Shown: piece after piece, positions 8,798 to 18,131 of the stretch
How the letters are laid out: each line of letters begins with the position of its first letter
Position numbering within the stretch: position 1 is the first letter of the stretch
Source: Micromonospora terminaliae
GTDB taxonomy: Bacteria; Actinomycetota; Actinomycetes; Mycobacteriales; Micromonosporaceae
DNA length: 64,000 nt
NCBI RefSeq assembly: GCF_009671205.1
Contig: NZ_CP045309.1
Location: 2,790,001 to 2,854,000 of the forward strand
Reading direction: 5' to 3'
Notes under the pieces: model-generated
What the model saw: the letters and a program-made list of their open reading frames with translations, nothing else
Told to the model about the DNA's origin: nothing
Databases searched by the model: none
Position numbers and translations under genes: made by a program

Positions 8798-10855
8798 TCA
8801 GCCGAGCTGCGCCCGGGGCCGTTCGACCCGGCACTGGCTGGTCACGGTCCGGCTCGGGTCGCTCTCCGAGGTGGCCGTGAGCGTCACCAGGGTGGTCGCG
8901 CTCGCGCCGGAGCCGGCGCCGACCGAGACGGCGACCGGGGTGCTGGCCCCGAACTCGGCCGTGGCCAGCTCGTTCGGCAGTTCCACCCGCCAGCCCTGGC
9001 CGCCGACGCTGGCCGAGAGCCGGTAGACGTCGGAGCGCAGGTACGCCCCGGCGTCCTCCGGGTGCGGCTGCCCGCCGGCCACGTACGTCCCGGTGTTGGT
9101 CAGGTCGAACGTGCAGGTGGCGCCCTTGCCGGTGGGCTCGCCCCGGGTCACCAGGTGACCCTTGGACAGCGCCACCCCGTGCGTGCTCGGCCCGGCGCCG
9201 TCCAGCGACCGGACGGCCACCGTGTACGACAGCACCCCGTCGCCGTCCCGGCGCAGGTTGAGCACGTAGAAGTGCAGCCGGTTGGCCTCGTCCACGTACT
9301 CGTACTCGCTGCCGGAGTTGGCCCCGGCGTGGAACAGCGCGTCGGACAGCTGGCGGTAGTCGCCCATGGTGATCTTCTGCGGGGTGCCGTTCGGCTGGTA
9401 GAAGTCGACCATGTCGATGTCCTGCGGGTTGGCGTCGACCACCCACACGAACGGCGCGCTGTCGGTGTTCTTGGTCTTGCTGATGAGCACGCCGTTGTCC
9501 GGGGTGAACGAGTCCGCGCCCAGCCGGTCGACGACCTCGACGGTGTAGTTGTTGTACCGGCCGCCGTCGCAGAGCGGGTCGGTCGTGACGGTGCACGCCG
9601 GCGAGCGGTCGGTGTTCATGGCGATGTTGAGGCCGGTGAGCCCGCCGGGCCCGGCGTCCACGGCCCGGGCCGTCACGTCGGCGACCACCATCCCGGAGGT
9701 GGCCAGACCCTCGCGGGACAGCCGCAGCACGTGCTCCTCACCGAGCAGACCGATCTTCAGCTTGTCCCGCAGCATGTGCAGCGAGCCCATCGACCCGCCG
9801 TTGACCGGTGGGATCTGCCAGCGGGTGTGCGGCCCGCCCGGCCCGTTGAACGACCCGCGCGACATCATGCTCCAGATGCCGGTGTACGCGCGGCGCAACG
9901 GCGTGCCGTACGGGTTGTTGTAGTTGTCCCCGATGCTCAGCAGGTGGCTCAGCTCGTGGGCGTACACGCCCTGGCCGGAGCTCTCCGCCTGGGTGGAGGA
10001 GCCACCGCCGGCGTTCGGCCAGATGGTCGCGGCCGCCTTCCACGAGGTCCACTCGACGTACCGGGTCTTCGCGTAGTTGGGCAGGGCGGGGTCGGGCGGG
10101 CCCCACGCGTCCGGCACGTCCTCCTTGGTCTGGAACATCATCTGGCCGAACTCCTGCCAGGTCGACGACTCGTCCTGGCCGGCCGAGAGGATGAAGACCA
10201 GCTCGAAGCTGTCGGCCACCGCGTCGCCGACGGCCGCGCGCCAGGCGCCCAGCCCGTCGGTGCGGATGTTCTTCGCGCACGCGTCCCCGGCGGGGCAGGC
10301 GCCGGGGTTGAAGCCGTTGTCGATGCCGTACTGGTAGGACTTCGCGGGCATCCGGTACGGGCCGAAGCCGCTGAGGTCCACGCCGTACCGGCCGTTGGAG
10401 TCCTGCATCCAGTACTCGTGCAGGGTGTGTCCCCGGTTGAGGTCGCCCGGCTTGTTGAGGAAGTCGGTGTAGAACCCCGCGACCCGGTCGCGGGGCACGT
10501 TGGCGGCGGTCGCCTGAGGGTTGCCGAAGACCGTCGAGCCGGCGGGCTGCGTGATGACGAACGGCTGGTCCACGTAGTCCAGCGTGACCAGCGCGATGTT
10601 GAAGTTGCGGACGGAGCCGCGCACGGTCGGGTCCGCCCAGTTCCGCCCCGGCACCGGCCGGTAGTCGTCCCAGGTCATCGTGTCGGGGTTCTGCCAGCGC
10701 TGGGGGTCGAGCGGCTGGAACGGGGCGGGCCCGGCCGGCGGGTCGCCCGGTGCGGCGAGGGCCGGTCCGGCGGAGCCGGTCGCGACCAGAACGGTCGTGA
10801 CGGCGGCCGCCAGCACCGAGCGCCAGACCGCACGCCTGGTGGGCAGAAGGCGCAT
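8798..10855 (-). CDS. Secreted M6 family metalloprotease (immune inhibitor A-like)
   Basis: 685 residues. The ATG at 10855 follows GAGAGGTGAC. Residues 1-34 are a signal peptide ending near GPALAAP. The zinc site HELSHLLSIGDNYN lies near residue 300: HExxH with a downstream Asp and a D-x-Y-like segment, as in M6 peptidases. It is followed by GIWSMMSRGSF, a Met-turn-like motif. A long C-terminal region (about residues 400-685) is beta-rich with FDLTNTGTYV and SQCRVERPRA, probably Ig-like or jelly-roll modules. The M6 family cleaves extracellular proteins. A hairpin terminator follows; upstream lies the DapA-like gene on the same strand at 163 bases, so an own promoter is likely. Confidence 0.88.
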   Translation of the reverse strand: MRLLPTRRAVWRSVLAAAVTTVLVATGSAGPALAAPGDPPAGPAPFQPLDPQRWQNPDTMTWDDYRPVPGRNWADPTVRGSVRNFNIALVTLDYVDQPFVITQPAGSTVFGNPQATAANVPRDRVAGFYTDFLNKPGDLNRGHTLHEYWMQDSNGRYGVDLSGFGPYRMPAKSYQYGIDNGFNPGACPAGDACAKNIRTDGLGAWRAAVGDAVADSFELVFILSAGQDESSTWQEFGQMMFQTKEDVPDAWGPPDPALPNYAKTRYVEWTSWKAAATIWPNAGGGSSTQAESSGQGVYAHELSHLLSIGDNYNNPYGTPLRRAYTGIWSMMSRGSFNGPGGPHTRWQIPPVNGGSMGSLHMLRDKLKIGLLGEEHVLRLSREGLATSGMVVADVTARAVDAGPGGLTGLNIAMNTDRSPACTVTTDPLCDGGRYNNYTVEVVDRLGADSFTPDNGVLISKTKNTDSAPFVWVVDANPQDIDMVDFYQPNGTPQKITMGDYRQLSDALFHAGANSGSEYEYVDEANRLHFYVLNLRRDGDGVLSYTVAVRSLDGAGPSTHGVALSKGHLVTRGEPTGKGATCTFDLTNTGTYVAGGQPHPEDAGAYLRSDVYRLSASVGGQGWRVELPNELATAEFGASTPVAVSVGAGSGASATTLVTLTATSESDPSRTVTSQCRVERPRAQLG

Positions 10856-11018
10856 CGAGTCACCTCTCAGGTCGGGAGCGGGTGGGGGCGGGGCGATCAG
10901 GAGGCACTCGCCGCCCGCATTGATCACGCCCGATACCGACCCTAGGAGCCGGCCGCCGGGGCGGTCACCGTGCAGATGTCGGCAGGTGGACCGGCGACTT
11001 CCGACACGTGCAGGACGG

Positions 11019-11921
11019 TCATGTCGCGGGCACCGGCCCGGTGTCGGCCCCCTCGGCCCGCCGCAGGTCCCGGCACAGCCGCTCCTGCAGATCGGGCGGC
11101 AGCGCGGCACGGGGCGGGCGGCACGGACCGCCGTACCGGCCGGCCAGGCCCATGGCCAGCTTCACCGCCTGCACCCCTTCGGTGCGGGCGCCCCAGCCGA
11201 GCAGGGGGTGCAACCGGGCGTAGAGCGGCAGCGCGGCGGCCAGGTCGCGGGCCGCGCAGAGCCGGTGCAGGCGCAGGCAGAGCCGGGGCAGGGCGTTGGG
11301 GCAGCGCGCGAGCCACCCGGTCGCGCCGCACACGGTCAGCTCCAGCAGCACGTCGTCGGCGCCGGCCAGCACGTCGAGGTGCGGGCAGAGGTCGCGTACC
11401 CGGTGCAGCCGGCGGACGTCGTCCTCCCGTACCGCCACCACGCCGTCGGTCTCGGCGATCCGGGCCAGCAGGTCCGGCGTGAGGTCCACGGTGGCCTCGG
11501 CCGGATCGCGGCACACCACCACGGGCAGCCCGACGGCGGCCACCTCGCGGTAGTGGGCCACCACCTCGGCGGGGCCCCCCGGGTAGCCGACCGGCGGCGG
11601 GGCGAGCACCGCCCCCGCCCCGGCGGCCCGCGCCTGCTCGGCCCACTGGCAGGCCTGCCGGCTGCCGTACCCCCCGACGGCCGGCAGCACCGCGCAGCCC
11701 GGCGGCGCGGCCTCCACGGCGGCGCGGACCACGTCGGCGCGCTCCCCTTCGGACAGGGCGGCGTACTCCCCCAGCGGGCCGCACGGCGCCACACCCCGGC
11801 AGCCGGCGTCGCCGAGCCACCGCACGTGCTCCTGGAGCCGGTCGTAGTCGACGGAGAGGTCGTTCCGGAACGGCGTGGGGAGGGCGACGACGACACCCTG
11901 CCACGGCGTGGTTGCGGCCAC
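11019..11921 (-). CDS. DapA-like (dihydrodipicolinate synthase family) protein lacking the usual catalytic residues
   Basis: 300 residues. The GTG at 11921 is chosen because AAGGGA lies eight bases upstream; an ORF extension to 11957 has no such site. The TIM-barrel family is recognisable from TPWQGVVVALPTPF, CGPLGEYAALSEGERADVV and LLELTVCGATGWLARCPNAL. The Schiff-base lysine of the family (usually in a VxAVKE-like strand) is Arg here (VVAVREDDVRR), and the catalytic Tyr position (usually YNxP) reads VVCRDP. The protein may therefore not perform aldolase or lyase chemistry, or may use other residues. It is divergent from a PucR-type regulator, which probably controls it. Confidence 0.8.
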   Translation of the reverse strand: MAATTPWQGVVVALPTPFRNDLSVDYDRLQEHVRWLGDAGCRGVAPCGPLGEYAALSEGERADVVRAAVEAAPPGCAVLPAVGGYGSRQACQWAEQARAAGAGAVLAPPPVGYPGGPAEVVAHYREVAAVGLPVVVCRDPAEATVDLTPDLLARIAETDGVVAVREDDVRRLHRVRDLCPHLDVLAGADDVLLELTVCGATGWLARCPNALPRLCLRLHRLCAARDLAAALPLYARLHPLLGWGARTEGVQAVKLAMGLAGRYGGPCRPPRAALPPDLQERLCRDLRRAEGADTGPVPAT

Positions 11922-12151
11922 GTCGGTGTTCCCTTCTCGGCGGAACCGGCCCCGCACACGTTAGGGGCGTCCCGGCCCGCGGTCTTCCGACAGATGCCGG
12001 AAAAGCTCACTGTTACCTGGCACGGCCACCGCGGGTATTGCGCGCCCGGCCAACATCATCGGAGGGTAGGCCCAGGGGTCCGTACCAGCACACATGCGGC
12101 CCGCCCCGTGCGGTGACCCCGCCGGGACCCGGGCCGGTCCGGGGGAAGCGC

Positions 12152-13384
12152 ATGCGCATGGAGCTGCAACGCATCGTCGACCGGGTCGCGGCGCGGGTGA
12201 AGCGTCCGGCACTCATCGAGGACCGGCGCCAGCGGGTCGTGGTCTACAGCGAACACACCGGGGTGATCGACGGGGTACGCCGCAGCGCGATCCTGCGCCG
12301 GCACAACACCCCGGAGGTGATCGCCTGGGCCCGGGAGATCGGCGTCATGGAAGCCCGGCAGCCGGTGCGTACCCCGGCCTGCCCCGACCTGGACCTGCTG
12401 CCCCGGGTCTGCGTGCCCATCCGGCACCAAGACCTGCTGCTGGGTTTCGTGTGGTTCATCGACGCGGCGGAGGGAATGTCCGACGAGGACATCTCGGTGG
12501 TGACCGAGGCGATGCCGGACCTGTCGCTGGCCCTCTACCGGGAGAACCTGCTCGGCGAGCTGACCTCGCAGCGGGAGGCGGAGGCGACCCGTACGCTCCT
12601 CGTGGAGTCCCCCGAGGCCCGGCGGGAGGCGGTACGGTCGCTGCTCACCGACGGCGTGGTGGCCCGCGACGGCCAGGTCACCGCCCTGGTCGCCCAGCTC
12701 GCGGCGACCCGGGACGACGTGCTCGACGACAAGGCCCGCATCGCCCTGGAGCACGCGCTGGTGGCCACCCGGCAGTGGGTGGGGTCGCGCGAGACCCTGC
12801 ACCTGGTCCGGCACGACCACGGGGTGCTGCTGCTGTGCGGCGGGCGGGCCACCGGCCGGGTGGCGGCCGAGGACGCCGCCGCGCACCTCGACCAGGCGCT
12901 GCGGGCCGCGACCCGGGGGCTGGCGTCGGTGAGCCGGACGGTGCTGGGCGTCGGTGACGGCCGGCCCCGGCTCTACGACAGCCTGCTGTCCTACCAGGAG
13001 GCGTTCCAGGCCGCCCGGGTGGGCGTGCAACTGCCCGCCCTGGGCCCGGTCGTGCCCTGGGCCGACCTGGGCATCTACCGCCTGCTGTCCGGCGTGGACA
13101 CCCGGCACCTGGACGTCGCGCGGGTCCACCCGGGGCTGGGCCGGCTGCTCGGCGACGAGGCGCACCAGGTGCTGCTGGAGACCCTGGAGGTCTACCTGGA
13201 CCTGGCCGGCAACGCCCATGCCACCGCCGAACGGCTGCGCCTGCACCGGACCACCCTGTACTACCGGCTCCAGCGGGTGGAGCTGCTCGCCGGCACCGAC
13301 CTCAAGGACGGCAACGAGCGGCTGTGCCTGCACCTGGCGCTGAAACTGGGCCGGCTCACCGGCGGGTACCAGCCGGGCCGGTGA
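12152..13384 (+). CDS. PucR/CdaR-family transcriptional regulator
   Basis: 410 residues from the ATG at 12152 (MRMELQRIVDRV); a second ATG at 12158 is also possible. GGGGGA lies seven bases upstream. The N-terminal 140 residues look like a GAF-like sensory domain (VVVYSEHTGVIDGVR, VCVPIRHQDLLLGFVWFID). The middle resembles a GGDEF-like PucR domain. The C-terminus is the typical helix-turn-helix: LLETLEVYLDLAGNAHATAE then RLRLHRTTLYYRLQRVE. It is divergent from the DapA-like gene over 230 bases, which contain an inverted repeat TTCCG-N8-CGGAA at 11985-12002 that could be its operator (inference). Confidence 0.88.
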   Translation: MRMELQRIVDRVAARVKRPALIEDRRQRVVVYSEHTGVIDGVRRSAILRRHNTPEVIAWAREIGVMEARQPVRTPACPDLDLLPRVCVPIRHQDLLLGFVWFIDAAEGMSDEDISVVTEAMPDLSLALYRENLLGELTSQREAEATRTLLVESPEARREAVRSLLTDGVVARDGQVTALVAQLAATRDDVLDDKARIALEHALVATRQWVGSRETLHLVRHDHGVLLLCGGRATGRVAAEDAAAHLDQALRAATRGLASVSRTVLGVGDGRPRLYDSLLSYQEAFQAARVGVQLPALGPVVPWADLGIYRLLSGVDTRHLDVARVHPGLGRLLGDEAHQVLLETLEVYLDLAGNAHATAERLRLHRTTLYYRLQRVELLAGTDLKDGNERLCLHLALKLGRLTGGYQPGR

Positions 13385-13415
13385 CCGGGGCGGGACGATT
13401 ACGCCCCGCCCCGGT
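13384..13415. terminator. Bidirectional hairpin terminator
   Basis: Perfect 11-bp GC stem (13384-13394 with 13405-13415) and a 10-base loop, between the convergent PucR (ends 13384) and peptidase (ends 13421) genes. Confidence 0.75.
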
Positions 13416-13420
13416 GTCCC

Positions 13421-15337
13421 CTAGAGGCCCGCGGCCTCGGCCGCGGTCCGGCCGCCGACGATCGGCAGGGTGAGCCGGCTGCGGTCGAAGTGCACGGTGA
13501 TGTGCGCCCGGTTCTGCTTGGCCCGGCTGCTGTAGCCCGAGTACGACCCGAGCAGCACCACGCCGATCTGGTGGCCGGCGGCGAAGACGTAGTCCTCGGG
13601 GAGCAGGTTCAGGTCGACCGCGGTCTTCTGCCCGGGCACGAGCGGCGTGGACACCGACGGCGAGTCGAGGTTGAGGCCGTCGATGACGCCCTTGGTGACC
13701 AGCTCCTGCGGGTTGGTCGCGACGGTCTTCTCCGTCTTCCGGTAGCAGGCGTTCTCGGCGAAGCCGCCCCAGGTCGCCGTCTCGCCCCAGCAGTCCTCCT
13801 CGGTCAGCGTGCGGATGCCGTCACCGCTGGTGCTGAACCGCGCGCGGGTGCCGTAGTCGACGAGGAGCCCCGCGAAGCTGGTGTCCTCGCCGTCGACGGT
13901 CGCGTTGATCTTCACGACCGGCGTGCCCGAGACGTGCAGCGGCGCCGTCAGCGGCGCGGACAGGAACACCAGGCGGTTCTCGGTGTTGGCCGCCGGGTCC
14001 GACGGGTGCCGGATGGCGTTGGCGGCGCTCATCGTGGGGGTGTCCTGGAAGGTCGCCGACCCGTTGCCGGGGCCGGAGCGGACGGCGAGCCCGCCGACGT
14101 TCCCGGCCTCCGGCGCCCGGAGGAACACCTGCGTCGGCCGGGCGTCCGGCAGCGGCCAGGTGCGGGCGGTCTCCCAGACGTCCGGCGCCCGCTCGATGTC
14201 GACGGCCGGCTCCCGCATGATCCCGGTGTCGAGGCCCTGGAGCCACTGGTCGAACCAGCGGTGCAGGGTGTCCACCCAGGCACCCCGCCGGAAGTCGAAC
14301 GGGTCGACGTGGCCGGTGCCGGTCAGCCAGAGCTTGCGCGGCACGCCCTGCTCGCCGAGCGCCGTCCACCACTTGCTGAAGTGGTCCGGCCGGACGTTGT
14401 CGTCGTTGATGCCGTGCACCACGAAGACGCTGGCCCGGACCCGGTCGGCGTGCGGCACGTAGTCCCGCTCGGCCCAGAAATCGTTGTAGTCGCCGGTGAC
14501 GTCGTCGCCGCCCTGTCCGAGGGCGGTACGCACCGCCGCGCAGTGCGCCCGGCGGGCCGGGTTGGTGACCGTGTTGGCGAGGCTCCCCGAGTAGTTGTTC
14601 GCCCGGGTGACGAGGCCGTTGCTGCGGGAGTAGTCGTACCAGCTGGAGATCGCCGAGATCGGCACGATGGTGGTCAGCCCCGCCACCCCGTCGGCCGCCG
14701 CGGCGTTGGCCAGCGTGCCGTCGTACGACTTGCCGATCATGCCGGTGCGGCCGTTGTGCCAGTCCGCCACGACGGGCCGGCCGGTGGCGTCGACGCCGGG
14801 CCGACGCCCGTTGAGCCAGTCGATGGCCGTCGGCGCGCTGATGTTGTCCGCCCGGCCGCCGGTGACCGGGCAGCCGGTCGAGTTGTTGGTGCCGATCATG
14901 TCGAGCAGGACCACCGCGTAGCCGCGCGGGACGAAGTAGTTGTCGTAGAACAGCGGCCAGGTGTCGTTGAGCCCGTCGCCGTCCACGTCGGCCTTGCACT
15001 CGCTCTCGTTGCCCCGGCAGACCGTCGAGTAGTACGGGCTGGCGTCCATCACCACCGGCACCTTGAGCCCGTTCTCGCTGGCCCGGGGCCGGATGATGTC
15101 CATGGCCACGACGTCGCGCGCGCCGTCGTCGTCGGTGTCCACGTCCGAGGTGACGAAGATCCGCTCCCGGACCGCGTCGGCGTACCCGAACACCGGTTGG
15201 GTGACGCCGCCCTCCACCACCAGCCGGGCGGGCTCGTCGGCGCCCGGCTGGGCCAGGGCGCCGGTCGCCGGCAGCCCCGTGACGGCGACCACCAGGGCCA
15301 CCACCGAGGCCCGCCAGGCTCGTCTTCCGCTTCGCAT
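13421..15337 (-). CDS. Secreted Xaa-Pro dipeptidyl-peptidase (CocE/NonD, S15 family)
   Basis: 638 residues, serine hydrolase that removes X-Pro dipeptides outside the cell. The ATG at 15337 has GGAGGAG nine bases upstream. Signal peptide about 1-29 (ends TGALAQP). The alpha/beta-hydrolase triad is visible: nucleophile in GMIGKSYDGTLAN near residue 203, Asp in HGINDDNVRP near 311, and His in GTGHVDPFD near 342. The C-terminal part, from about 420 on, is the jelly-roll domain of the family (LVFLSAPLTAPLHVSGTP, GHQIGVVLLGSYSG). Its neighbours include other secreted proteases (M6, M4), so the region is rich in extracellular proteolysis. It has a long upstream region of its own. Confidence 0.92.
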   Translation of the reverse strand: MRSGRRAWRASVVALVVAVTGLPATGALAQPGADEPARLVVEGGVTQPVFGYADAVRERIFVTSDVDTDDDGARDVVAMDIIRPRASENGLKVPVVMDASPYYSTVCRGNESECKADVDGDGLNDTWPLFYDNYFVPRGYAVVLLDMIGTNNSTGCPVTGGRADNISAPTAIDWLNGRRPGVDATGRPVVADWHNGRTGMIGKSYDGTLANAAAADGVAGLTTIVPISAISSWYDYSRSNGLVTRANNYSGSLANTVTNPARRAHCAAVRTALGQGGDDVTGDYNDFWAERDYVPHADRVRASVFVVHGINDDNVRPDHFSKWWTALGEQGVPRKLWLTGTGHVDPFDFRRGAWVDTLHRWFDQWLQGLDTGIMREPAVDIERAPDVWETARTWPLPDARPTQVFLRAPEAGNVGGLAVRSGPGNGSATFQDTPTMSAANAIRHPSDPAANTENRLVFLSAPLTAPLHVSGTPVVKINATVDGEDTSFAGLLVDYGTRARFSTSGDGIRTLTEEDCWGETATWGGFAENACYRKTEKTVATNPQELVTKGVIDGLNLDSPSVSTPLVPGQKTAVDLNLLPEDYVFAAGHQIGVVLLGSYSGYSSRAKQNRAHITVHFDRSRLTLPIVGGRTAAEAAGL

Positions 15338-15873
15338 CCGCGTGCTCTCCTCCCCCCGCCGGCCTGGCGACGTGCACAGGGGACACGCCGCCGCGACGGT
15401 CGCCCCGAACCTACGGATCGACGGACGTGGCGGTCATCGGACAGCTGTGGGAGATGGCCACCCCCTGCTCCTACGCCTGTCGCACCCGCCGGGAGCCCTC
15501 GCCTACGTCAACGGGTATCAATGTGCGCCATCCGCCTACTGCGGCAATCGACGCGGATCGGACCCGGCACCGTCGACCGCCGGGAACATTCACCCTGATC
15601 AGGGGCTATTGAAGATCATGGCTTCCTGAATTCCGGGTGACGGCGCCGCGACCGGGCGGAGCCGGTTGCCCGGGTCACCCATTGCTCCCGGCCCGGGCCC
15701 GTGTGATTGTGCCCCCAGCGAGTCGCCGACCCCCGGCGGCTCACGATGGTCGATCTGTCGAACCGGGGCCACGCCGGCAGCCTCGGAGGTCGGCCGTCAC
15801 CCGCCTCGCCACACCGCGCCGCCCGTCCCTACCGGGCTCCGTGCGGCGCGCCTAGGAACAGGAGCGAACCCCC
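15338..15873. other. 535-base intergenic region without a supported gene; contains a 12-bp palindrome
   Basis: Divergent spacer between the X-Pro peptidase and the M4 protease. Short ORFs here have no ribosome binding site and no recognisable protein. The only clear structure is the perfect palindrome CCCTGATCAGGG at 15593-15604, in a locally less GC-rich stretch (about 15580-15640), which could be an operator near a promoter. Confidence 0.5.
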
Positions 15874-17937
15874 TTGAAGCTCTCACCTCGCCTCGTCGCG
15901 CTCTCCGGCGCGGCGGCGGCCGGTCTGATCGCCGCCGGCACCGCCGCGGCCGTGCAGGCCGCGCCACCCGGCCCCGCCGCCCCCGACGCCGCACAGGCCC
16001 GCGCGATCGCCGCCGACTCGGCCCGCGCGCTGGTCGCCAACCGGCCCGCCTACCTGCACGCCAGCGCGGACGACGCGTTCGTGCAGAAGGCCGTCATCTC
16101 CTCCGAGGGCACCCAGTACGTGCCCTACGAGCGCACCTACAAGGGCCTGCCCGTGGTCGGCGGCGACTTCGTGCTGGCCACCGACGCGGCCGGCAACCTG
16201 AAGTACGCCTCCGTCGCCCAGCAGCAGGCCATCGGCAGCCTCGCCACCACCCCGAAGCTGACCTCGGCCGCCGCCGCGAAGACCGCGCGCGCCCAGCTCA
16301 GGAAGGTCACCACGGTCGAGGGCACCAGCCTGGTCGTCTACACCCTCGGCGCCAAGCCGGCGCTGGCCTGGGAGACCACGGTGCGCGGCACCGGCGCCGA
16401 GGGCCCGAGCCGGCTCACGGTCGACGTCGACGCCGTCAGCGGCGCGGTGCTGCGGACGCAGGAGCACGTCGTGCACGGCACCGGCACCGGCGCGTGGAAC
16501 GGGCCCAGCCCGCTGACCTTGAACACCACCCAGTCCGGCTCCACGTACTCCATGAAGGACCCGACCGTCACCAACCTGAGCTGCCAGGACGCCGCGACCA
16601 ACACCACGTTCAGCGGCTCCGACGACGTCTGGGGCAACGGCACCGCCACCAACCGGGAGACCGGCTGCGTCGACGCGCTGTTCGCCGCGCAGACCGAGCA
16701 CAAGATGCTCGCCCAGTGGCTGGGCCGCAACGGCGCCGACGGCAACGGCGGCTACTGGCCGATCCGCGTGGGCCTGAACGACCAGAACGCCTACTACGAC
16801 GGCACCCAGGTCCAGATCGGCAAGAACACCGCGGGCCAGTGGATCGGCTCGCTCGACGTGGTGGCCCACGAGATCGGCCACGGCATCGACGACCACACCC
16901 CGGGTGGCATCTCGGGCGGCGGCACCCAGGAGTTCGTCGCCGACACCTTCGGCGCGGCCACCGAGTGGTTCGCCAACGAGCCGTCCAGCTACGACGCTCC
17001 CGACTTCCTGGTCGGCGAGAAGGTCAACCTGGTGGGCAGCGGGCCGATCCGCAACATGTACAACCCGTCGGCGCTCGGCGACCCGAACTGCTACTCCAGC
17101 AGCATCCCCGGCACCGAGGTGCACGCCGCGGCCGGCCCCGGCAACCACTGGTTCTACCTGCTGGCCAACGGCAGCAGCCCGACCAACGGGCAGCCGGCCA
17201 GCTCCACCTGCAACGGCAGCAGCGTCACCGGCCTCGGCATCCAGAAGGCCATGAAGATCATGTACAACGCCATGCTGCTAAAGACCTCGTCCTCCTCGTA
17301 CCTGAAGTACCGGGTCTGGACGCTGCAGGCGGCGAAGAACCTCTACCCGACCAGCTGCACCGAGTTCAACGCGGTCAAGGCCGCCTGGAACGCGATCAGC
17401 GTGCCGGCGCAGACCGGTGAGGCGACCTGCACGGGCGGCACCCCGACGCCCACCCCGACCACCACGACCACCCCGCCCTCGGGCAGCTGCACCGGCCAGA
17501 AGCTGGCCAACCCCGGCTTCGAGTCGGGCAACGTGAGCTGGACCGCCTCCTCCGGCGTCATCACCAACTCCACCAGCCAGGCGGCGCACGGCGGCTCCTA
17601 CAAGGCATGGCTCGACGGCTACGGCACGACCCACACCGACACGCTCAGCCAGTCGGTGACGATCCCGGCGGGCTGCCGCGCGACGCTGAGCTTCTGGCTG
17701 CACATCGACAGCGCGGAGTCGACCACGACCACCGCCTACGACAAGCTGACCGTGAAGGCGGGCAGCACCACCCTGGCCACCTACTCCAACCTCAACAAGG
17801 CCACCGGCTACGTGCAGCGGTCCTTCGACATCTCGTCGCTGGCCGGCACCACCGCCACCATCTCGTTCAGCGGCGTGGAGGACAGCTCCCTGCAGACCTC
17901 CTTCGTCGTCGACGACACCGCGGTCACCCTGAGCTGA
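15874..17937 (+). CDS. Secreted M4 neutral metalloprotease (thermolysin family) with C-terminal binding-type domain
   Basis: 687 residues starting at TTG 15874, with ACAGGAG nine bases upstream and no better start. Signal peptide about 1-29 (LIAAGTAAAVQAAP). The propeptide has FTP/PepSY features (TYKGLPVVGGDFVLATDAAG). The catalytic zinc motif HEIGHGIDDHTPG is near residue 332 with the third ligand Glu in GGTQEFVADTFGA near 351, and the His proton donor region follows (AAGPGNHWFYLLANG). A Thr/Pro linker (TPTPTPTTTTTPP, about 525-537) leads to a domain of about 145 residues with NPGFESGNVSW, which looks like a galactose-binding or carbohydrate-binding beta-sandwich. It acts outside the cell on proteins. 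A very strong terminator follows at once. Confidence 0.93.
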   Translation: MKLSPRLVALSGAAAAGLIAAGTAAAVQAAPPGPAAPDAAQARAIAADSARALVANRPAYLHASADDAFVQKAVISSEGTQYVPYERTYKGLPVVGGDFVLATDAAGNLKYASVAQQQAIGSLATTPKLTSAAAAKTARAQLRKVTTVEGTSLVVYTLGAKPALAWETTVRGTGAEGPSRLTVDVDAVSGAVLRTQEHVVHGTGTGAWNGPSPLTLNTTQSGSTYSMKDPTVTNLSCQDAATNTTFSGSDDVWGNGTATNRETGCVDALFAAQTEHKMLAQWLGRNGADGNGGYWPIRVGLNDQNAYYDGTQVQIGKNTAGQWIGSLDVVAHEIGHGIDDHTPGGISGGGTQEFVADTFGAATEWFANEPSSYDAPDFLVGEKVNLVGSGPIRNMYNPSALGDPNCYSSSIPGTEVHAAAGPGNHWFYLLANGSSPTNGQPASSTCNGSSVTGLGIQKAMKIMYNAMLLKTSSSSYLKYRVWTLQAAKNLYPTSCTEFNAVKAAWNAISVPAQTGEATCTGGTPTPTPTTTTTPPSGSCTGQKLANPGFESGNVSWTASSGVITNSTSQAAHGGSYKAWLDGYGTTHTDTLSQSVTIPAGCRATLSFWLHIDSAESTTTTAYDKLTVKAGSTTLATYSNLNKATGYVQRSFDISSLAGTTATISFSGVEDSSLQTSFVVDDTAVTLS

Positions 17938-17947
17938 CCACACCGGA

Positions 17948-17981
17948 GCGGCCGGCCGTCGTCCTCCCGACGGCCGGCCGC
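17948..17981 (+). terminator. Strong hairpin terminator after the M4 protease
   Basis: Perfect 14-bp stem GCGGCCGGCCGTCG (17948-17961) with its complement (17968-17981) and a 6-base loop, ten bases after the stop, followed by TTCGTCGTT. Confidence 0.85.
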
Positions 17982-18117
17982 TTCGTCGTTCCCGAGACAG
18001 GCCGGCGGCTTCGTCGTTCCCGAGGCGGCCGGCCGCTTCGTCGTTCCCGAGACAGGCCGGCGGCTTCGTCGTTCCCGAGGCGGCCGGCCGCTTCGTCGTT
18101 CCCGAGACACGCCGGCG
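17970..18117. repeat. Tandem repeat of alternating 28- and 27-bp units built from the terminator's 3' arm
   Basis: Five copies of a unit centred on CTTCGTCGTTCCCGAG begin at 17981, 18009, 18036, 18064 and 18091, so spacings alternate 28, 27, 28, 27. Two variants alternate: one preceded by GGCCGGCCG and ending GAGACA, one preceded by GGCCGGCGG and ending GAGGCG. The first copy includes the 3' arm of the terminator hairpin, so the repeat appears to have grown from it. It is non-coding on both strands as far as can be seen. Confidence 0.9.
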
Positions 18118-18131
18118 CGGGCGCGGCGCGG

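Noticed and set aside
17970..18117. Possible CRISPR array
   Set aside because: Units are contiguous with no unique spacers, alternate 28 and 27 bases, and no cas genes are near.
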